64,000 nt of DNA from Salsipaludibacter sp963812245 (GTDB lineage: Bacteria; Actinomycetota; Nitriliruptoria; Nitriliruptorales; Nitriliruptoraceae). The translations under genes were made by a program, and so were the position numbers. The notes below the pieces were generated by a model. That model had not been told where the DNA came from and did no database searches. It saw only the letters and a program-made list of their open reading frames with translations. Where the stretch lies: positions 868,001 through 932,000 of the forward strand of contig CAWEUK010000002.1 in assembly GCA_963812245.1 (NCBI GenBank), written 5' to 3'. Positions 8,543 to 18,225 of this stretch are shown in pieces; the first letter of the stretch is position 1; every line of letters begins with the position of its first letter.

Positions 8543-9345
8543 ATGTCCACGACGCACGACCACTCCGACCATGGACGCCCCCTCGGTGACGATGCCCACG
8601 ACGGACACGCCGACGGCGACCACGCCCACGACGGGCACGACGGGCCGCCACGCCCACGGCGCACGACGGACCAGCCCACGACGGGCACGGCCCGCACCAC
8701 GGGGATCCTGCGCGGCACTTCGACGAGCGCGCCGCCGACTGGGACGACCAGGACAAGGTCGACCGCAGCCGCGTCGTCGCCGCTGCGATTCGTGACCAGG
8801 TGGCCGTCGACGCCACGACCCGCGTGCTCGAGTACGGCGCCGGCACCGGACTGACGACCCAGCACCTGGCCGAGGGTGGGCCGGTCGGTGCCGTGACCCT
8901 GGCCGATCCGTCCACCGGCATGCGCGACGTCATGGCTGCCAAGGTCGCAGATGGTCGCCTGCCCGCCGACGCCGTCATCACCTCGATGGACCTCGCCAGT
9001 GACGAGTCGTCCGATCCGGACTGGGACCCCGACGCGCGGTTCGACCTGGTCGTCACCGTGATGGCGCTGCACCACATTCCCGATGCCGCGGAGGTCGTGG
9101 CTGCAATGGCCCGGATCCTGGCACCCGGTGGGCATCTCGCCATCGTCGACCTCGATGCCGAGGATGGCTCCTTCCACGTCGACCTCGAGGGCTTCGACGG
9201 GCACGACGGCTTCGATCGGGAGGGGCTCACCGCGATGCTCCTCGACGCCGGGTTCACGGCGCCGACATGGCGCCACGTCCACCACGTCGTCAAGCACGAT
9301 CGCCCGTATCCGATGTTCCTGGCGGTGGCCGCGTTGGCGGCGTGA
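8543..9345 (+). CDS. Class I SAM methyltransferase with His/Asp-rich leader, frame broken twice
   Basis: The C-terminal part is a clear SAM-dependent methyltransferase: VLEYGAGTGLTT (motif I), VTLADPSTGM, MALHHIPDAAEVV and LAPGGHLAIVDLD. An intact frame exists only from GTG 8800, which would omit the expected N-terminal helix HFDERAADWDDQDKV (from 8716, same frame). Upstream, an ATG at 8543 opens a frame rich in His, Asp and Gly (MSTTHDHSDHG..., DAHDGHADGDHAHDGHDG). The same His-Asp-Gly pattern then continues in the other two frames, with jumps near 8645 and 8661. Deleting one base at each joins everything into one 266-residue protein. I read the jumps as sequence errors. The leader may bind metal; the methyl acceptor is unknown. 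Confidence 0.75.
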
Positions 9346-9429
9346 CGGCCGGCACCAGTCGCCATGGCCACGGGGCGTCGAGCTCCGGTGGGTAGCCTCG
9401 CCCGTTCACTGACAGAGGGTCGTTGCACC

Positions 9430-10697
9430 GTGGCACTGCGCATCTTCGCCCGCACCGGGCACCCCGACTTCCTCGACCTGCCGTGGCGCGAGCCACTGGA
9501 GGAGTGGGAGCACGATCGGCTGGTCGAGATCCCTGCCGGCCTGCACCGCCACGTCGTGCGATTCGTCCGCTACGGCGAGCGCCTCTACGTGCTCAAGGAA
9601 CTGCCCCAGCGCTATGCCGAGCGCGAGTACCGATTCCTCAACCACCTCAAGGAGGCGGGGGTGCCGACGGTCGAGGCTGTCGGCGTGGTGACGGGGCGCA
9701 CGGATGTCGATGGTGAGCCGCTTTCCGCGGTGTTCATGACGCGGCACCTGTCCTACTCGCTGCCCTACCGCCTCCTGTTCTCGCGTCGCTCCGATCCGGA
9801 ACTCATCACGACCATGATCGATGCACTGGCGAACCTGCTCGTGCGCATCCACCTGGTCGGCTTCTACTGGGGCGACTGCTCATTGTCCAACACCCTGTTT
9901 CGTCGCGACGCCGACCAGTTGGCCGCCTACCTCATCGACACCGAAACCGGCGAACTGCATCCGAAACTGACCGTCGGGCAACGCAGCGTACGACCTCGAA
10001 CTGGCCGTGGAACGAACGTCGGGCGAGTTGCTCGACCTGCAGGCCCAGGGGTTGGTTCCCGACGACCTCGACCCCGTTGACTTCGGGCTCGCCCTGGAAG
10101 CCACCTACACCATGCTGTGGTCGACGCTGACTGCGGTCGAGGTGTTCCGGGCCACCGAGCGCTACCGCATCCACGAACGGCTGGAGCGGGTCAACCAGTT
10201 GGGCTACGACGTCGGCGAGGTCGAGATCATCGCCGCCGACGATCCCGACAAGCTCGAGTTGCACCTGCACGTCGTCGAACCGGCCCGGCATCGTCGCCTG
10301 CTGTTCGAGCGCACTGGCCTGGTGGCCGAGGAGGCCCAGGCTCGTGCCCTGCTCAACGACATCGCGCGCTACGGCGCGTGGGCCGAGGCGCAGGACGGCG
10401 TCCACGTGCCCCGGGACCGGATGGACCGACGCTGGTACGACCGTTCCTACATGGGGGTGCTGTCACGGGTTCCTGACGACCTGTGGGGCCGCCGGGACGG
10501 ACCACAGCTGTTTCTGGAGGTGTTGGAGCACTGGGCCAGGACGTCGGCCGAGCGGGGTCACGACATCTCGTTGCACGATGCCACCGACGACTACGTCGAC
10601 ACCGTGCTGCGCCACGTCGCCGACGAGGTCGTGGTCGACGACGACGATGCGTTCGGGGACCTGTCGATCCTGTCGCCGTTCGACGAGCCTGGCCTGA
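9430..10697 (+). CDS. DUF4032-type kinase-like protein, frame broken twice
   Basis: Resembles actinobacterial DUF4032 proteins, which have a lipopolysaccharide-kinase-like N-terminal half. Signs are the ERLYVLKELP and RYAEREYRFLNHL segments, the catalytic-loop-like HLVGFYWGDCSLSNTLF and YLIDTETGELH. The frame breaks at 9985: removing one A turns GQRSV into GQRAYDLELAVERTSGEL and joins the second half, which starts in another frame. A second extra base near 10686 would give the ending ...SPFDELA and a stop at 10697; otherwise the frame overruns the opposite-strand glucosidase by about 290 bases. Repaired length is 421 residues. GTG 9430 is the chosen start (AGAGGG 11 bases upstream). Its substrate is unknown. 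Confidence 0.75.
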
Positions 10698-10700
10698 CCG

Positions 10701-12071
10701 TCAGTCGCGGTGGGCGCGGATGTGGTCGCGGTACCAGCGCGCCGAGTCCTTGGGCAGGCGCAGGTCGGTGCCCGGATCCGTGGCGATCAGTCCGAAGCGC
10801 GGGCGATAGCCCTCGCCCCACTCGAAGTTGTCCATCAGGGTCCACACGAAGTAGCCCGACACCGGCATGCCGTCGGCACGGGCAGCGTGGAGCACCTCCA
10901 GGTGGGCATCGAGCCAGTCGATCCTGGCCTGGTCGTGGACCAGCGCCGGGTCGTCCAGCGCCTCCTCGGTGGCCATCCCCGACTCGGTGATCATGACGTC
11001 CTGCACGCCACGGTGCACCGCCATGTCGATGACTTCACGCAGGCTGTGCGGGTCGATGTTCCAGCCCATGGCCGTCGTCGGCCCGTCGACCGGCACCGGC
11101 CATGCGAAGGCCCAGTGACCTTCGGGATGGTCCTTGCCGGTGGGCGCGACGGTCTCGCTGCGGTAGTGGTTGATCCCCAGGAAGTCGGTGGGTTCGGCGA
11201 TCACCTCCATGTCGCCCTCGCGGATGGCGGGCATGGCCTCGCCGTAGGCATCGACGAGTTCCTCGGGGATAGCCGTGGCCGGTGACGGCGTCGAGGAAGA
11301 ACGCGTTGGTCTGGAGATCCTCCAGGTGTGCCGCGCGGACATGGTGTTCGTCGTCGGGGTTGGCCGGGCGTTGGGGCACGAGGTCGATGCTGATGCCGAT
11401 GCGCGCACCACCGCCGACCTCGGCACGCACCGCCCGGGTGGCGAGGCCATGGGCAACCAGCAGGTGGTGGGACGCGGCCACACCCGTTGCCAGGTCGGTG
11501 AGCCCGGGGGCGTGGCGACCATGGGCATGCCCGATGAGGCCGGCCACGCGGGGTTCGTTGACGGTGCCCCAGTGCGACACCCGATCACCGAGTCGCGATG
11601 CCACCGCGGCGGCGTAGTCGCCGAATGCCACGGCCGTTGCCCGACTCGACCAGCCGCCCCGGGCCTGGAGCGCCGCCGGCAGGTCCCAGTGGTACAGCGT
11701 GGCGACCGGTGCGATCCCGGCCGCGAGCAGTTCGTCCACCAGCCGGTCGTAGAAGCCCAGTCCGGCCGCGTTCACACTGCCCGTCCCCCGGGCACGACGC
11801 GCGGCCACGACACCGAGAACCGGTAGGCGTCGACCCCCAGCGCGGCGATGAGTTCCACGTCGCTGGCCATGTTGGCATGGTGGAGCACGGCGTCGTCGAG
11901 CACCGAGCCGTCGTCGATGGCGTCGGGCTGGGCCTGGAAGTCCTCCCAGATGCTGCGCCCACGGCCGTCCACGTCGACGGCACCCTCGACCTGCAGGGCG
12001 GAGCTGGCGACGCCGAAGAGCAGGGGCTGTCGGGCAGGGGAGGAGGTGGGAGCGGACGATGGCGTGGACAA
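10701..12071 (-). CDS. Beta-glucosidase, glycoside hydrolase family 1, frame broken twice
   Basis: Hydrolyses beta-glucosides in the cytoplasm. Visible GH1 landmarks are LLFGVASSALQVEGA at the N-terminus, FSVSWPRVVPGG, LYHWDLPAALQ, the acid/base glutamate in WGTVNEPRVAG, FLGINHYRSE, the nucleophile glutamate in VMITESGMATEE and VWTLMDNFEW near the end. Frame breaks lie in a C5 run at 11785-11789 (one base missing) and in a G4 run at 11265-11268 (one base extra). Correcting both gives 456 residues, the normal GH1 length. The start is TTG at 12071, preceded by AGAGG. It probably acts on sugars delivered by the importer at the start of the window. Confidence 0.87.
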
Positions 12072-12098
12072 CTGACGACCTCTGGCTGGTGTGGTCGC

Positions 12099-13143
12099 TC
12101 AGTCTGCCTGATCTGCGTTCCCGTTGCCGCCGATGACCTCGGTCGATGAGGTCGACGACCAGGTCGGGAGCCTCTTCCTGGGGGGTGTGGCCGGTGTCGA
12201 CCTCCACCAGTCGTGCGTCCATGCCGGCGGCCGTCTTGCGGTTCCACTTGGGTCGAACCGTGCGGTCGTGGTCCCCGGACACGACGGTTGTCGCGGCGTC
12301 GATGGCGCGGGCGGTCGCCCGCAGGTCCGGCGGAGCCTCGACCGTCATGACCTGCCACATGCCGTCTGCCCACCGCGGCAGCCGTGTCTGGACGCGGTAG
12401 GCCTGGACGTCGAGGTCGTCGGCGAGTGCCCGGTCGTGCCACCCGCCGGTCACCCGTTGCAGGTCCATGCGTCGGGACAGCCGGTTGACCACGGGTCGCA
12501 TGGCGCGCCGGATCCACGCTCCGCGCAACAGCGGCCGCAGTGGTGGCGGCATGCCGACGTCGCCCGTGAGTGCCGGTGACAACAGGACGAGGTGACGGAT
12601 GGCGGGGGCGTCGGCATCCGCCTCCATCGACGCGGCCAACTCGATGGCCAACGTGCCGCCCATGGAGGATCCGACGATCACGACCTCGTCCCAGCCGGCG
12701 TCGTCGATCGCGGCCCGCGCTGCCGCCACGCCGAAGGCTCGCGTCCAGGGGTTGGGGGCACCGTCGCGCATGACGGCACGGGCCTGCCTGGGGGTGGGTC
12801 GCTGGGTCCAGCCGAAGCCGGGGCGGTCCACCGCGACGGCCGCGATGCCCCGTGCGTCCAGGCGACGCAGCACGCGTCGCCAGGTGGCGACGTTGCCGTA
12901 GAAGTGGTGCAGGAGCGCCACGCCGACCTGCCGCGCCTGGTCCGGCATGGCGGCATCCGTGACGTGTGTGGGCGTGGCTCCCGCAGCGTGGTCGAGGCCG
13001 TCGACCTGGCCGATGTGGACCTGGATCCCGTGGACGTCGAGGAACCGCGTGGAGATGCCGTCCAGATCGGCAACGGGTGCCGCCGCGGCACCACGGGTGC
13101 GAGCCGGTGTCGTCTGGCTGGTGGGGGTTCGTCCAGATGCCAC
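12099..13143 (-). CDS. Alpha/beta hydrolase, 3' end frame-broken
   Basis: Catalytic triad visible: nucleophile serine in IVGSSMGGTLA, aspartate in VVSGDHDRTVRP and histidine in DTGHTPQEEAPDL. The oxyanion-side motif LLHHFYGNVATW and AVDRPGFGWT fit hydrolases of the epoxide hydrolase/haloperoxidase group. The GTG at 13143 is preceded by GAGGAA. The frame given by the sequence runs past the natural end into the glucosidase gene. An extra base near 12141 would shift it to the short tail EVIGGNGNADQAD and a stop at 12099, 28 bases before the glucosidase start. That 3' end is inferred. Substrate unknown; divergent from metG with about 150 bases between. Confidence 0.75.
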
Positions 13144-13292
13144 GAGGGCGGTTCCTCGGTCGGGGGCACAACGGTGGCGACGCGGCACGACGTCATGGTC
13201 ACCGCGAGTGGTTCGGCGGCAGGCCGCAGCGTAATGGTCCCGGGGCGCGATCGATTGCCATCGAGGGTTCCTCGTGGGGTAGCGTCGCCGAC

Positions 13293-14963
13293 ATGACCAC
13301 TCCACGCCGCATCCTCGTCGCCGTTGCCTGGCCCTATGCCAACGGATTGCAGCACCTGGGCCACTTCGCCGGTGCCTACCTCCCACCCGACATCTACGCC
13401 CGTTTCCACCGCATCAGCGGCAATGACGTGCTGATGGTCTCGGGCGCGGATGGGCACGGCACCCCGATCACGGTCATGGCCGATGCCCAGGGCATCCCGC
13501 CGTCCCAGATCGTCGACGAGATCCACCCCAGGATGCTCGAGCAGTGGGAACGCCTGGGCATCGACTTCGACCTGTTCACGACGACCACCACGGACAATCA
13601 CCGCGAGGTGACCTGGGAGATCTTCCGCGGGCTGCACCAGGCCGGGTTGATCACGGCCCAGGCCAGTGAGCAGTACTTCGACCCGCAGGTCCAGCGGTTC
13701 CTGCCCGATCGCTACGTCGAGGGGACCTGCCCCAACTGTGGCTACGGCGACGCCCGTGGTGACCAGTGCGACAACTGCGGCCGTACCCTCGATCCGACCG
13801 ACCTGGTCGACCCCCGCTCCACGTTGTCCGACGCGGCGCCGCAACTGCGCACGACGCAGCACTGGTTCTTCGACCTGCCGCAGGTGGGCGAGGAACTGGC
13901 AGCGTGGTTGGACGACCGGGAGGGGTGGCGCAACCACGTCATCAACTGGGCCCGTGGGTTCGTCGGCGGGTTGCACGCCCGCGCGATCACACGCGACCTC
14001 GACTGGGGCGTGCCGGTGCCGCCGGAGTTCGACACGCTCGGCGACGGCAAGCGCATCTACGTGTGGTTCGACGCCGTGATCGGCTACCTGTCCGCCTCCA
14101 TCGAATGGGCCGCCGGCACCGACGACCCCGACGCCTGGCGACAGTGGTGGAACGGCGAGGCCGAGACGGTCTACTTCATCGGCAAGGACAACATCCCGTT
14201 CCACGCGGTCTTCTGGGTGGCGCAGCTGATGGGCTACAACCGCACCGATCGCGAGTACGGCCAACTCAACCTCCCCACCGACATCCCCGCGAACCAGTAC
14301 GTCACCTTCAAGGGCGAGAAGGCCTCCAAGTCGCGTGGCATCGGCACGCCGATCCTGGACTACCTCGACACGTTCTCCGCCGACCAGCTGCGCTTCGCCG
14401 TGGCACGTCACCTGCCGGAGTTCAACGACGCAGACATCGCCTTCGACGACCTGGTCGCGGTCGCCAACCAGGAGTTGGCCAACGACTGGGGCAACCTGGT
14501 CAATCGTGTCATGACCATGACCACCAAGAACTTCGACGGGGCCGTGCCGGAGCCGGGTCCCCTCGACGAGGTCGACGACCAGCTGCTGGCTGCCGTGGAT
14601 GCTGCCCTGGCGGCGACTGCCGACGCCATCGAGCGCGTCGAGTTGCGGGCTGCCCTGCAGGAGGCCATGGAGGTTGCCCGGGCGACCAACGCCTACCTCA
14701 ATGCCCGGGCACCGTGGAAGACTGCCAAGGTGGACACCGAGCGAACTGCCACGACGCTGTGGGTCGCGCTCCAGGCGATCGGGACCGGCACGGTGGCCTT
14801 CGCCCCCTTCACCCCGTTCTCGTCGCAACGAATCCGTGACTGGATCGGACTCGGCCCGCTCGCAGGAGCGGGATGGACGCGTCCGGTCGTCGCCGCGGGC
14901 ACCCCGCTCGGTGACGCCGAGGTGCTCTTTCCCCGCATCGAGGTTCCCCCCACGCAGTCCTGA
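13293..14963 (+). CDS. metG: Methionyl-tRNA synthetase
   Basis: Charges tRNA-Met with methionine, essential for translation. It has 556 residues starting MTTPRRILVAVAWPYANG. The HIGH motif appears as HLGH (about residues 21-24) and the KMSKS loop as KASKS (within KGEKASKSRG). A four-cysteine zinc knuckle is visible (CPNCGYGD...CDNCG, about residues 148-167). There is no C-terminal tRNA-binding EMAP-like domain, as in many short MetRS enzymes. The ATG is preceded by GGGGT...; the long open frame upstream has no MetRS similarity. Confidence 0.97.
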   Translation: MTTPRRILVAVAWPYANGLQHLGHFAGAYLPPDIYARFHRISGNDVLMVSGADGHGTPITVMADAQGIPPSQIVDEIHPRMLEQWERLGIDFDLFTTTTTDNHREVTWEIFRGLHQAGLITAQASEQYFDPQVQRFLPDRYVEGTCPNCGYGDARGDQCDNCGRTLDPTDLVDPRSTLSDAAPQLRTTQHWFFDLPQVGEELAAWLDDREGWRNHVINWARGFVGGLHARAITRDLDWGVPVPPEFDTLGDGKRIYVWFDAVIGYLSASIEWAAGTDDPDAWRQWWNGEAETVYFIGKDNIPFHAVFWVAQLMGYNRTDREYGQLNLPTDIPANQYVTFKGEKASKSRGIGTPILDYLDTFSADQLRFAVARHLPEFNDADIAFDDLVAVANQELANDWGNLVNRVMTMTTKNFDGAVPEPGPLDEVDDQLLAAVDAALAATADAIERVELRAALQEAMEVARATNAYLNARAPWKTAKVDTERTATTLWVALQAIGTGTVAFAPFTPFSSQRIRDWIGLGPLAGAGWTRPVVAAGTPLGDAEVLFPRIEVPPTQS

Positions 14964-15013
14964 CACCGCGCCGCCGCATCGAATTTTGCCTCCGAGGTGC
15001 GTCACGCGGCCAG

Positions 15014-15122
15014 TGGGCGTGGATCCGACGTGATTTGGTCGCTTTGACGCCCGGTGTGGTGGTTCGGGGGGAACTCGGCCAGTGGGCGTGGATCCGACGT
15101 GATTTGGTCGGTTCGACGCCCG
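15014..15122. repeat. Two tandem copies of a 40-bp palindrome-ended repeat (69-bp period)
   Basis: Copy 1 spans 15014-15053 and copy 2 15083-15122. Each begins TGGGCGTGGATCCGACGTGA and ends GACGCCCG, so the outer GGGCGT and ACGCCC can pair. The copies differ at only two positions, and the flanks (GTGTGGTGGTTCGGGG type) are repeated too, so the duplicated unit is 69 bp. The same 40-bp element recurs inverted at 32561-32742 and in this orientation at 60546-60585. The remainder of 14964-15239 shows no gene; the strong ribosome binding site of the next gene is at 15229-15233. Confidence 0.85.
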
Positions 15123-15239
15123 GTGTGGTTGGTTCGGGGGCGGTTTTCGGGACACGCCTGTGGGTCGGTCCGAATGGTGGTGATCGCCACGTCGGGTTCG
15201 GGGAATGATGCCCGCCGACGATGACGTTGGAGGTGTTCA

Positions 15240-16574
15240 GTGGCCCACATTTTCGCTGCGTTGCACGACACCATTGCCGTCACCACCCATTCGCTGGAAT
15301 CCTCGATGACCACCCGTTCAACCGAGCGCCGCATGCCGGGGCGCATCGAATTCGTCGCCATGATGTCGCTGCTCATGGGCCTCATCGCCATCGGCATCGA
15401 CCTGATGCTCCCGGGACTGGGGGACCTCGCCACCGACGTCGGTGCCAGTTCGTCGACCGAGGTCGCCGGCATCGTGACCACCTACTTCCTGGGCATGGCC
15501 GTCGGCCAGTTGCTGTGGGGACCGCTGGCGGACCGCTACGGACGCAAGGTGTCCCTCAACGCCGGGTTGGCGGTCATCGCAGTGATGGCGCTGGCCTCGG
15601 CCGCCGTGTCGTCCCTGCCGTTGCTGCTCGTCCTGCGCTTCCTGTGGGGGTTCGGGGCTTCGGCGGCACGGTCCACGACGATGACGGTCGTGCGCGACCG
15701 ATTCCGTGGCGATCGCATGGCGTCGGTGATGTCGCTGATCTTCAGCGTGTTCATCCTGGTGCCGGTGGTCGCACCGAGCCTGGGTGCTGCGGCCCTCGCG
15801 TTCACGTCGTGGCGTGGGTTGTTCGTCGGCATCGCGGTGGTCGCGGTCGCCGAGTTGGTGTGGTTGCGTCGACTGCCCGAGACGCTGGATCCCGCCAACG
15901 TCAGGTCGCTTGCCCCCTCGCAGGTGCTGGGCTCGATGCGAGTGGTGTTCTCGAATCCCGTCACCGTGGGCTACCTGCTGGCGCTGACGGCTCTGTCCGC
16001 GTCGTTCACGGCCTGGATCGCCCTCAGCGAGCCGGTCATCGTCGGCATCTACGGGATGGAGACCGCATTCCCGTACCTGTTCGGCGGGCTGGCGTTCACC
16101 ATGGCCATCGCATCGCTGGGCAACTCCCGCGTGGTCGAGCGTGTCGGGGCCCGTCGGCTGGTCAAGATCGTGGTGCGCGTCTACGTGGTCGCAACCGCGG
16201 CATGGTTGGTGGCCACCGTCATGTTGGGTGGCGTGACCCCGTTGTGGATGCTCGTGCTGGCAATGGCAGCCGTGCTGATGTCGCAGGCATTCCTGCAGTC
16301 CAACGCGCAGTCGCTGGCGATGGACCCGATGGGCGAGGTCGCCGGGATCGCGTCGGCCGTCATCGGCGCCGTGTCCCTGGGGGTGGGCACCATCCTCGGC
16401 AGCGTCGTGCAGTACTTCTTCGACGACGTCAGCCTGACGCCGATCGTCGCGTCGTTCCTGCTCTCGGGACTGGCAGCCATGGGCTTCGCCGCCTGGGCGG
16501 AGTCACGCCGCGTGGTCAGCCAGACCGGTCGCCCCGTGCCGCTGCCCGTACGTGTGACCGCAGGACATCGATGA
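15240..16574 (+). CDS. Multidrug efflux MFS transporter, Bcr/CflA family
   Basis: Twelve-helix proton-driven exporter, 444 residues. The Bcr/CflA character shows in MLPGLGDLATDVGASS, YFLGMAVGQLLWGPLADRYGRK (MFS motif A between helices 2 and 3), LRFLWGFGASAARSTTMTVVRD and the PVVAPSLGA segment (antiporter motif C region). The GTG at 15240 has GGAGG six bases upstream, so I prefer it over the ATG at 15306, which has only a weak site. The extra N-terminal 22 residues are not obviously conserved. Substrates are unknown. A strong hairpin follows the stop. Confidence 0.9.
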   Translation: MAHIFAALHDTIAVTTHSLESSMTTRSTERRMPGRIEFVAMMSLLMGLIAIGIDLMLPGLGDLATDVGASSSTEVAGIVTTYFLGMAVGQLLWGPLADRYGRKVSLNAGLAVIAVMALASAAVSSLPLLLVLRFLWGFGASAARSTTMTVVRDRFRGDRMASVMSLIFSVFILVPVVAPSLGAAALAFTSWRGLFVGIAVVAVAELVWLRRLPETLDPANVRSLAPSQVLGSMRVVFSNPVTVGYLLALTALSASFTAWIALSEPVIVGIYGMETAFPYLFGGLAFTMAIASLGNSRVVERVGARRLVKIVVRVYVVATAAWLVATVMLGGVTPLWMLVLAMAAVLMSQAFLQSNAQSLAMDPMGEVAGIASAVIGAVSLGVGTILGSVVQYFFDDVSLTPIVASFLLSGLAAMGFAAWAESRRVVSQTGRPVPLPVRVTAGHR

Positions 16575-16586
16575 CCGTCGAGGCCA

Positions 16587-16626
16587 CCTGACGTCCGCCG
16601 CGCACGGTGGCGGGGCGGACGTCAGG
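16587..16626. terminator. Bidirectional hairpin terminator
   Basis: Arms 16587-16599 and 16614-16626 are perfect 13-bp reverse complements around a 14-base loop. It lies between the convergent efflux-pump gene (stop 16574) and the DUF2510 gene (stop 16649). It has no T-run, as is common in GC-rich actinobacteria. Confidence 0.7.
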
Positions 16627-16648
16627 GGTGGGGCTGTACGTGTCGTCG

Positions 16649-17728
16649 TCAGCCGCCGCTGACCAGGGCAACGCCCAGGCCGGACAGGTTCACGGTGTCG
16701 GCGTGCGACACGTCCAGGTCGTTTGTGAACGCCACGAGCGCCGTGGAGGCCACCTCGATGCCGCCCGAGGTGGGCACCTCGGCGAGGCCGCCGTGGGCCG
16801 ACAGGGCGACCCAGCCCGCGCCGGACAGGCGGACGCCCGCGAAGCCCACGATGCCGGGATGGGTGTCCTGGCGGTCCAGACCGCCACTGTGGGCAACCAG
16901 GGCAGCACGGTTGACCGTCAGGCCGGGATCGTGGAGCGTGATCACCGTCACCTCGTTCCCGCCAGCCCCGAGCCACACCGTGCCGGATCCGGCCAGGGCA
17001 TCACCGTCATCGCGCTCGGACATCGTCACGTCCGACGTGCGCGCGACGACGGCACCGACGGCCGCGACGATCGGGTCGTCGTCGGTCACCTCCATGGCCA
17101 CGACGCCGCCCGACCAGTCGTTGGCGTCCTCCTCGTCCCGGAAGTCGTCGGCCGTCTCGGCACTGTCCATCGCGGCGGTGGTGGCCGCAGTCGCATCGCC
17201 GGTCGCCACCGCGTCGTCGGTGTCGCCCGCGTCGGTTCCCGTGGCTGCTGCCGCGCCGGCTGCTGCGACCGCGCCACCGGCTGCGGCTGCATCGGAGACG
17301 CCACCGCTCGTGGCGTCGGACGTGCTGGCGACACCCGTCGCTGGGTCCGCATCCCCGCTCGCGCCGTCATCGCCCCACGTGCTGTCGAAGCCGCCGGCAG
17401 TGGCCTGGTCGGGTTCTGCGGGCAGTGCGCCCCAGCCGCCGGCATCCTGCTGGCCCCAGTCCGTCGCAGGCTGCTGGGAGCCCCCCGCCGGTGAGCCAGC
17501 CTGGCCCGTGTCCTGGCTGGGGGTGTCCTGGGAGCCCGACCAGGCCGCGGCACTGCCCTGGTCGGCCTGGGCCTGTTGGGTCTGCTGGCCCTGCCCGTCC
17601 AACGGATCGGTGGACATGTTGCCGGACTGGTCGGCAACGTGTTCGGTCCATTGCTGGCCGTCCCAGTAGCGCTGGGCCTGCCGGCCGAGCGGGTCGGGGT
17701 GCCATCCTGCAGGTGGAAGTTGCGACAT
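16649..17728 (-). CDS. DUF2510 protein with AIM24-like C-terminal domain
   Basis: A 359-residue three-part protein. Residues about 1-35 form a DUF2510 module (GWHPDPLGRQAQRYWDGQQWT). Residues about 36-200 are a low-complexity linker, first rich in Gln/Ser/Gly/Asp and then in Ala/Thr/Asp. The last 150 residues resemble AIM24/TRAP-like beta-sandwich proteins (TVWLGAGGNEVTVITL, NRAALVAHSGGLD, GWVALSAHGGLAEVP, LVAFTNDLDVSH, LSGLGVALVSGG). No signal peptide is visible. The ATG at 17728 has AAGG upstream. The function of either module in bacteria is not established. The 136 bases before it, up to the zinc-ribbon gene, hold no feature I can call. Confidence 0.75.
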   Translation of the reverse strand: MSQLPPAGWHPDPLGRQAQRYWDGQQWTEHVADQSGNMSTDPLDGQGQQTQQAQADQGSAAAWSGSQDTPSQDTGQAGSPAGGSQQPATDWGQQDAGGWGALPAEPDQATAGGFDSTWGDDGASGDADPATGVASTSDATSGGVSDAAAAGGAVAAAGAAAATGTDAGDTDDAVATGDATAATTAAMDSAETADDFRDEEDANDWSGGVVAMEVTDDDPIVAAVGAVVARTSDVTMSERDDGDALAGSGTVWLGAGGNEVTVITLHDPGLTVNRAALVAHSGGLDRQDTHPGIVGFAGVRLSGAGWVALSAHGGLAEVPTSGGIEVASTALVAFTNDLDVSHADTVNLSGLGVALVSGG

Positions 17729-17864
17729 GGAGCCAGCCTTGGGTCGTGGTGCAGGTCACGGTAGCCCCGGTGGGGTGCCCAGCGAAACAGGGGTTTCCCC
17801 CCAATCCCGGGTCGGGGTGAAGTCCGCCCCGATGGCCCTCGGTGGGTCCTGCTCCGCCCCGTGG

Positions 17865-18203
17865 TCAGCGATGCCGCAGGTCACGCAGGTCGGTGGCATC
17901 GCCGGGCGGGGGATTGGGCCCGGGGATCGGGGTCGGGCTGGTCACGTCGTGCCCGCTGCAGGCCCAGCAGAACCAGGCCATGCGCACCCCCGACGGTGCC
18001 CACTGCTCACCACGGCCCGCTTCGCGCAGGGTCGACGTCGGCACGCCCTGCAGGTCGGTCGATCCGCACAGGCTGCATGTCGGTGTCGTGTCCCGATCCC
18101 ACGTCGAACCACAGCCACCGCACGTGATGGCGATGCCATCGGTGGTGGCATGACCCTCGAGGTCCTCGTCCTCGCCACAGGTGGGGCAGGTCACGATCGG
18201 CAT
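17865..18203 (-). CDS. Small zinc-ribbon protein of unknown function
   Basis: 112 residues with cysteine pairs arranged as zinc ribbons: CPTCGEDEDL at the N-terminus, CGGCGSTW, CSLCGSTDLQG and a final CWAC. The tail is Pro-rich. The ATG at 18203 is preceded by GGGAG at six bases. It starts 22 bases after the membrane-protein gene on the same strand and may be co-transcribed with it. Nothing identifies a partner; zinc binding is inferred from cysteine spacing. Confidence 0.65.
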   Translation of the reverse strand: MPIVTCPTCGEDEDLEGHATTDGIAITCGGCGSTWDRDTTPTCSLCGSTDLQGVPTSTLREAGRGEQWAPSGVRMAWFCWACSGHDVTSPTPIPGPNPPPGDATDLRDLRHR

Positions 18204-18225
18204 GGCGAGACTCCCACCCAGGTGC

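Noticed and set aside
12678..15155. 825-codon minus-strand open frame
   Set aside because: Antisense to metG, which is unambiguous. Part of it overlaps the hydrolase gene out of frame.
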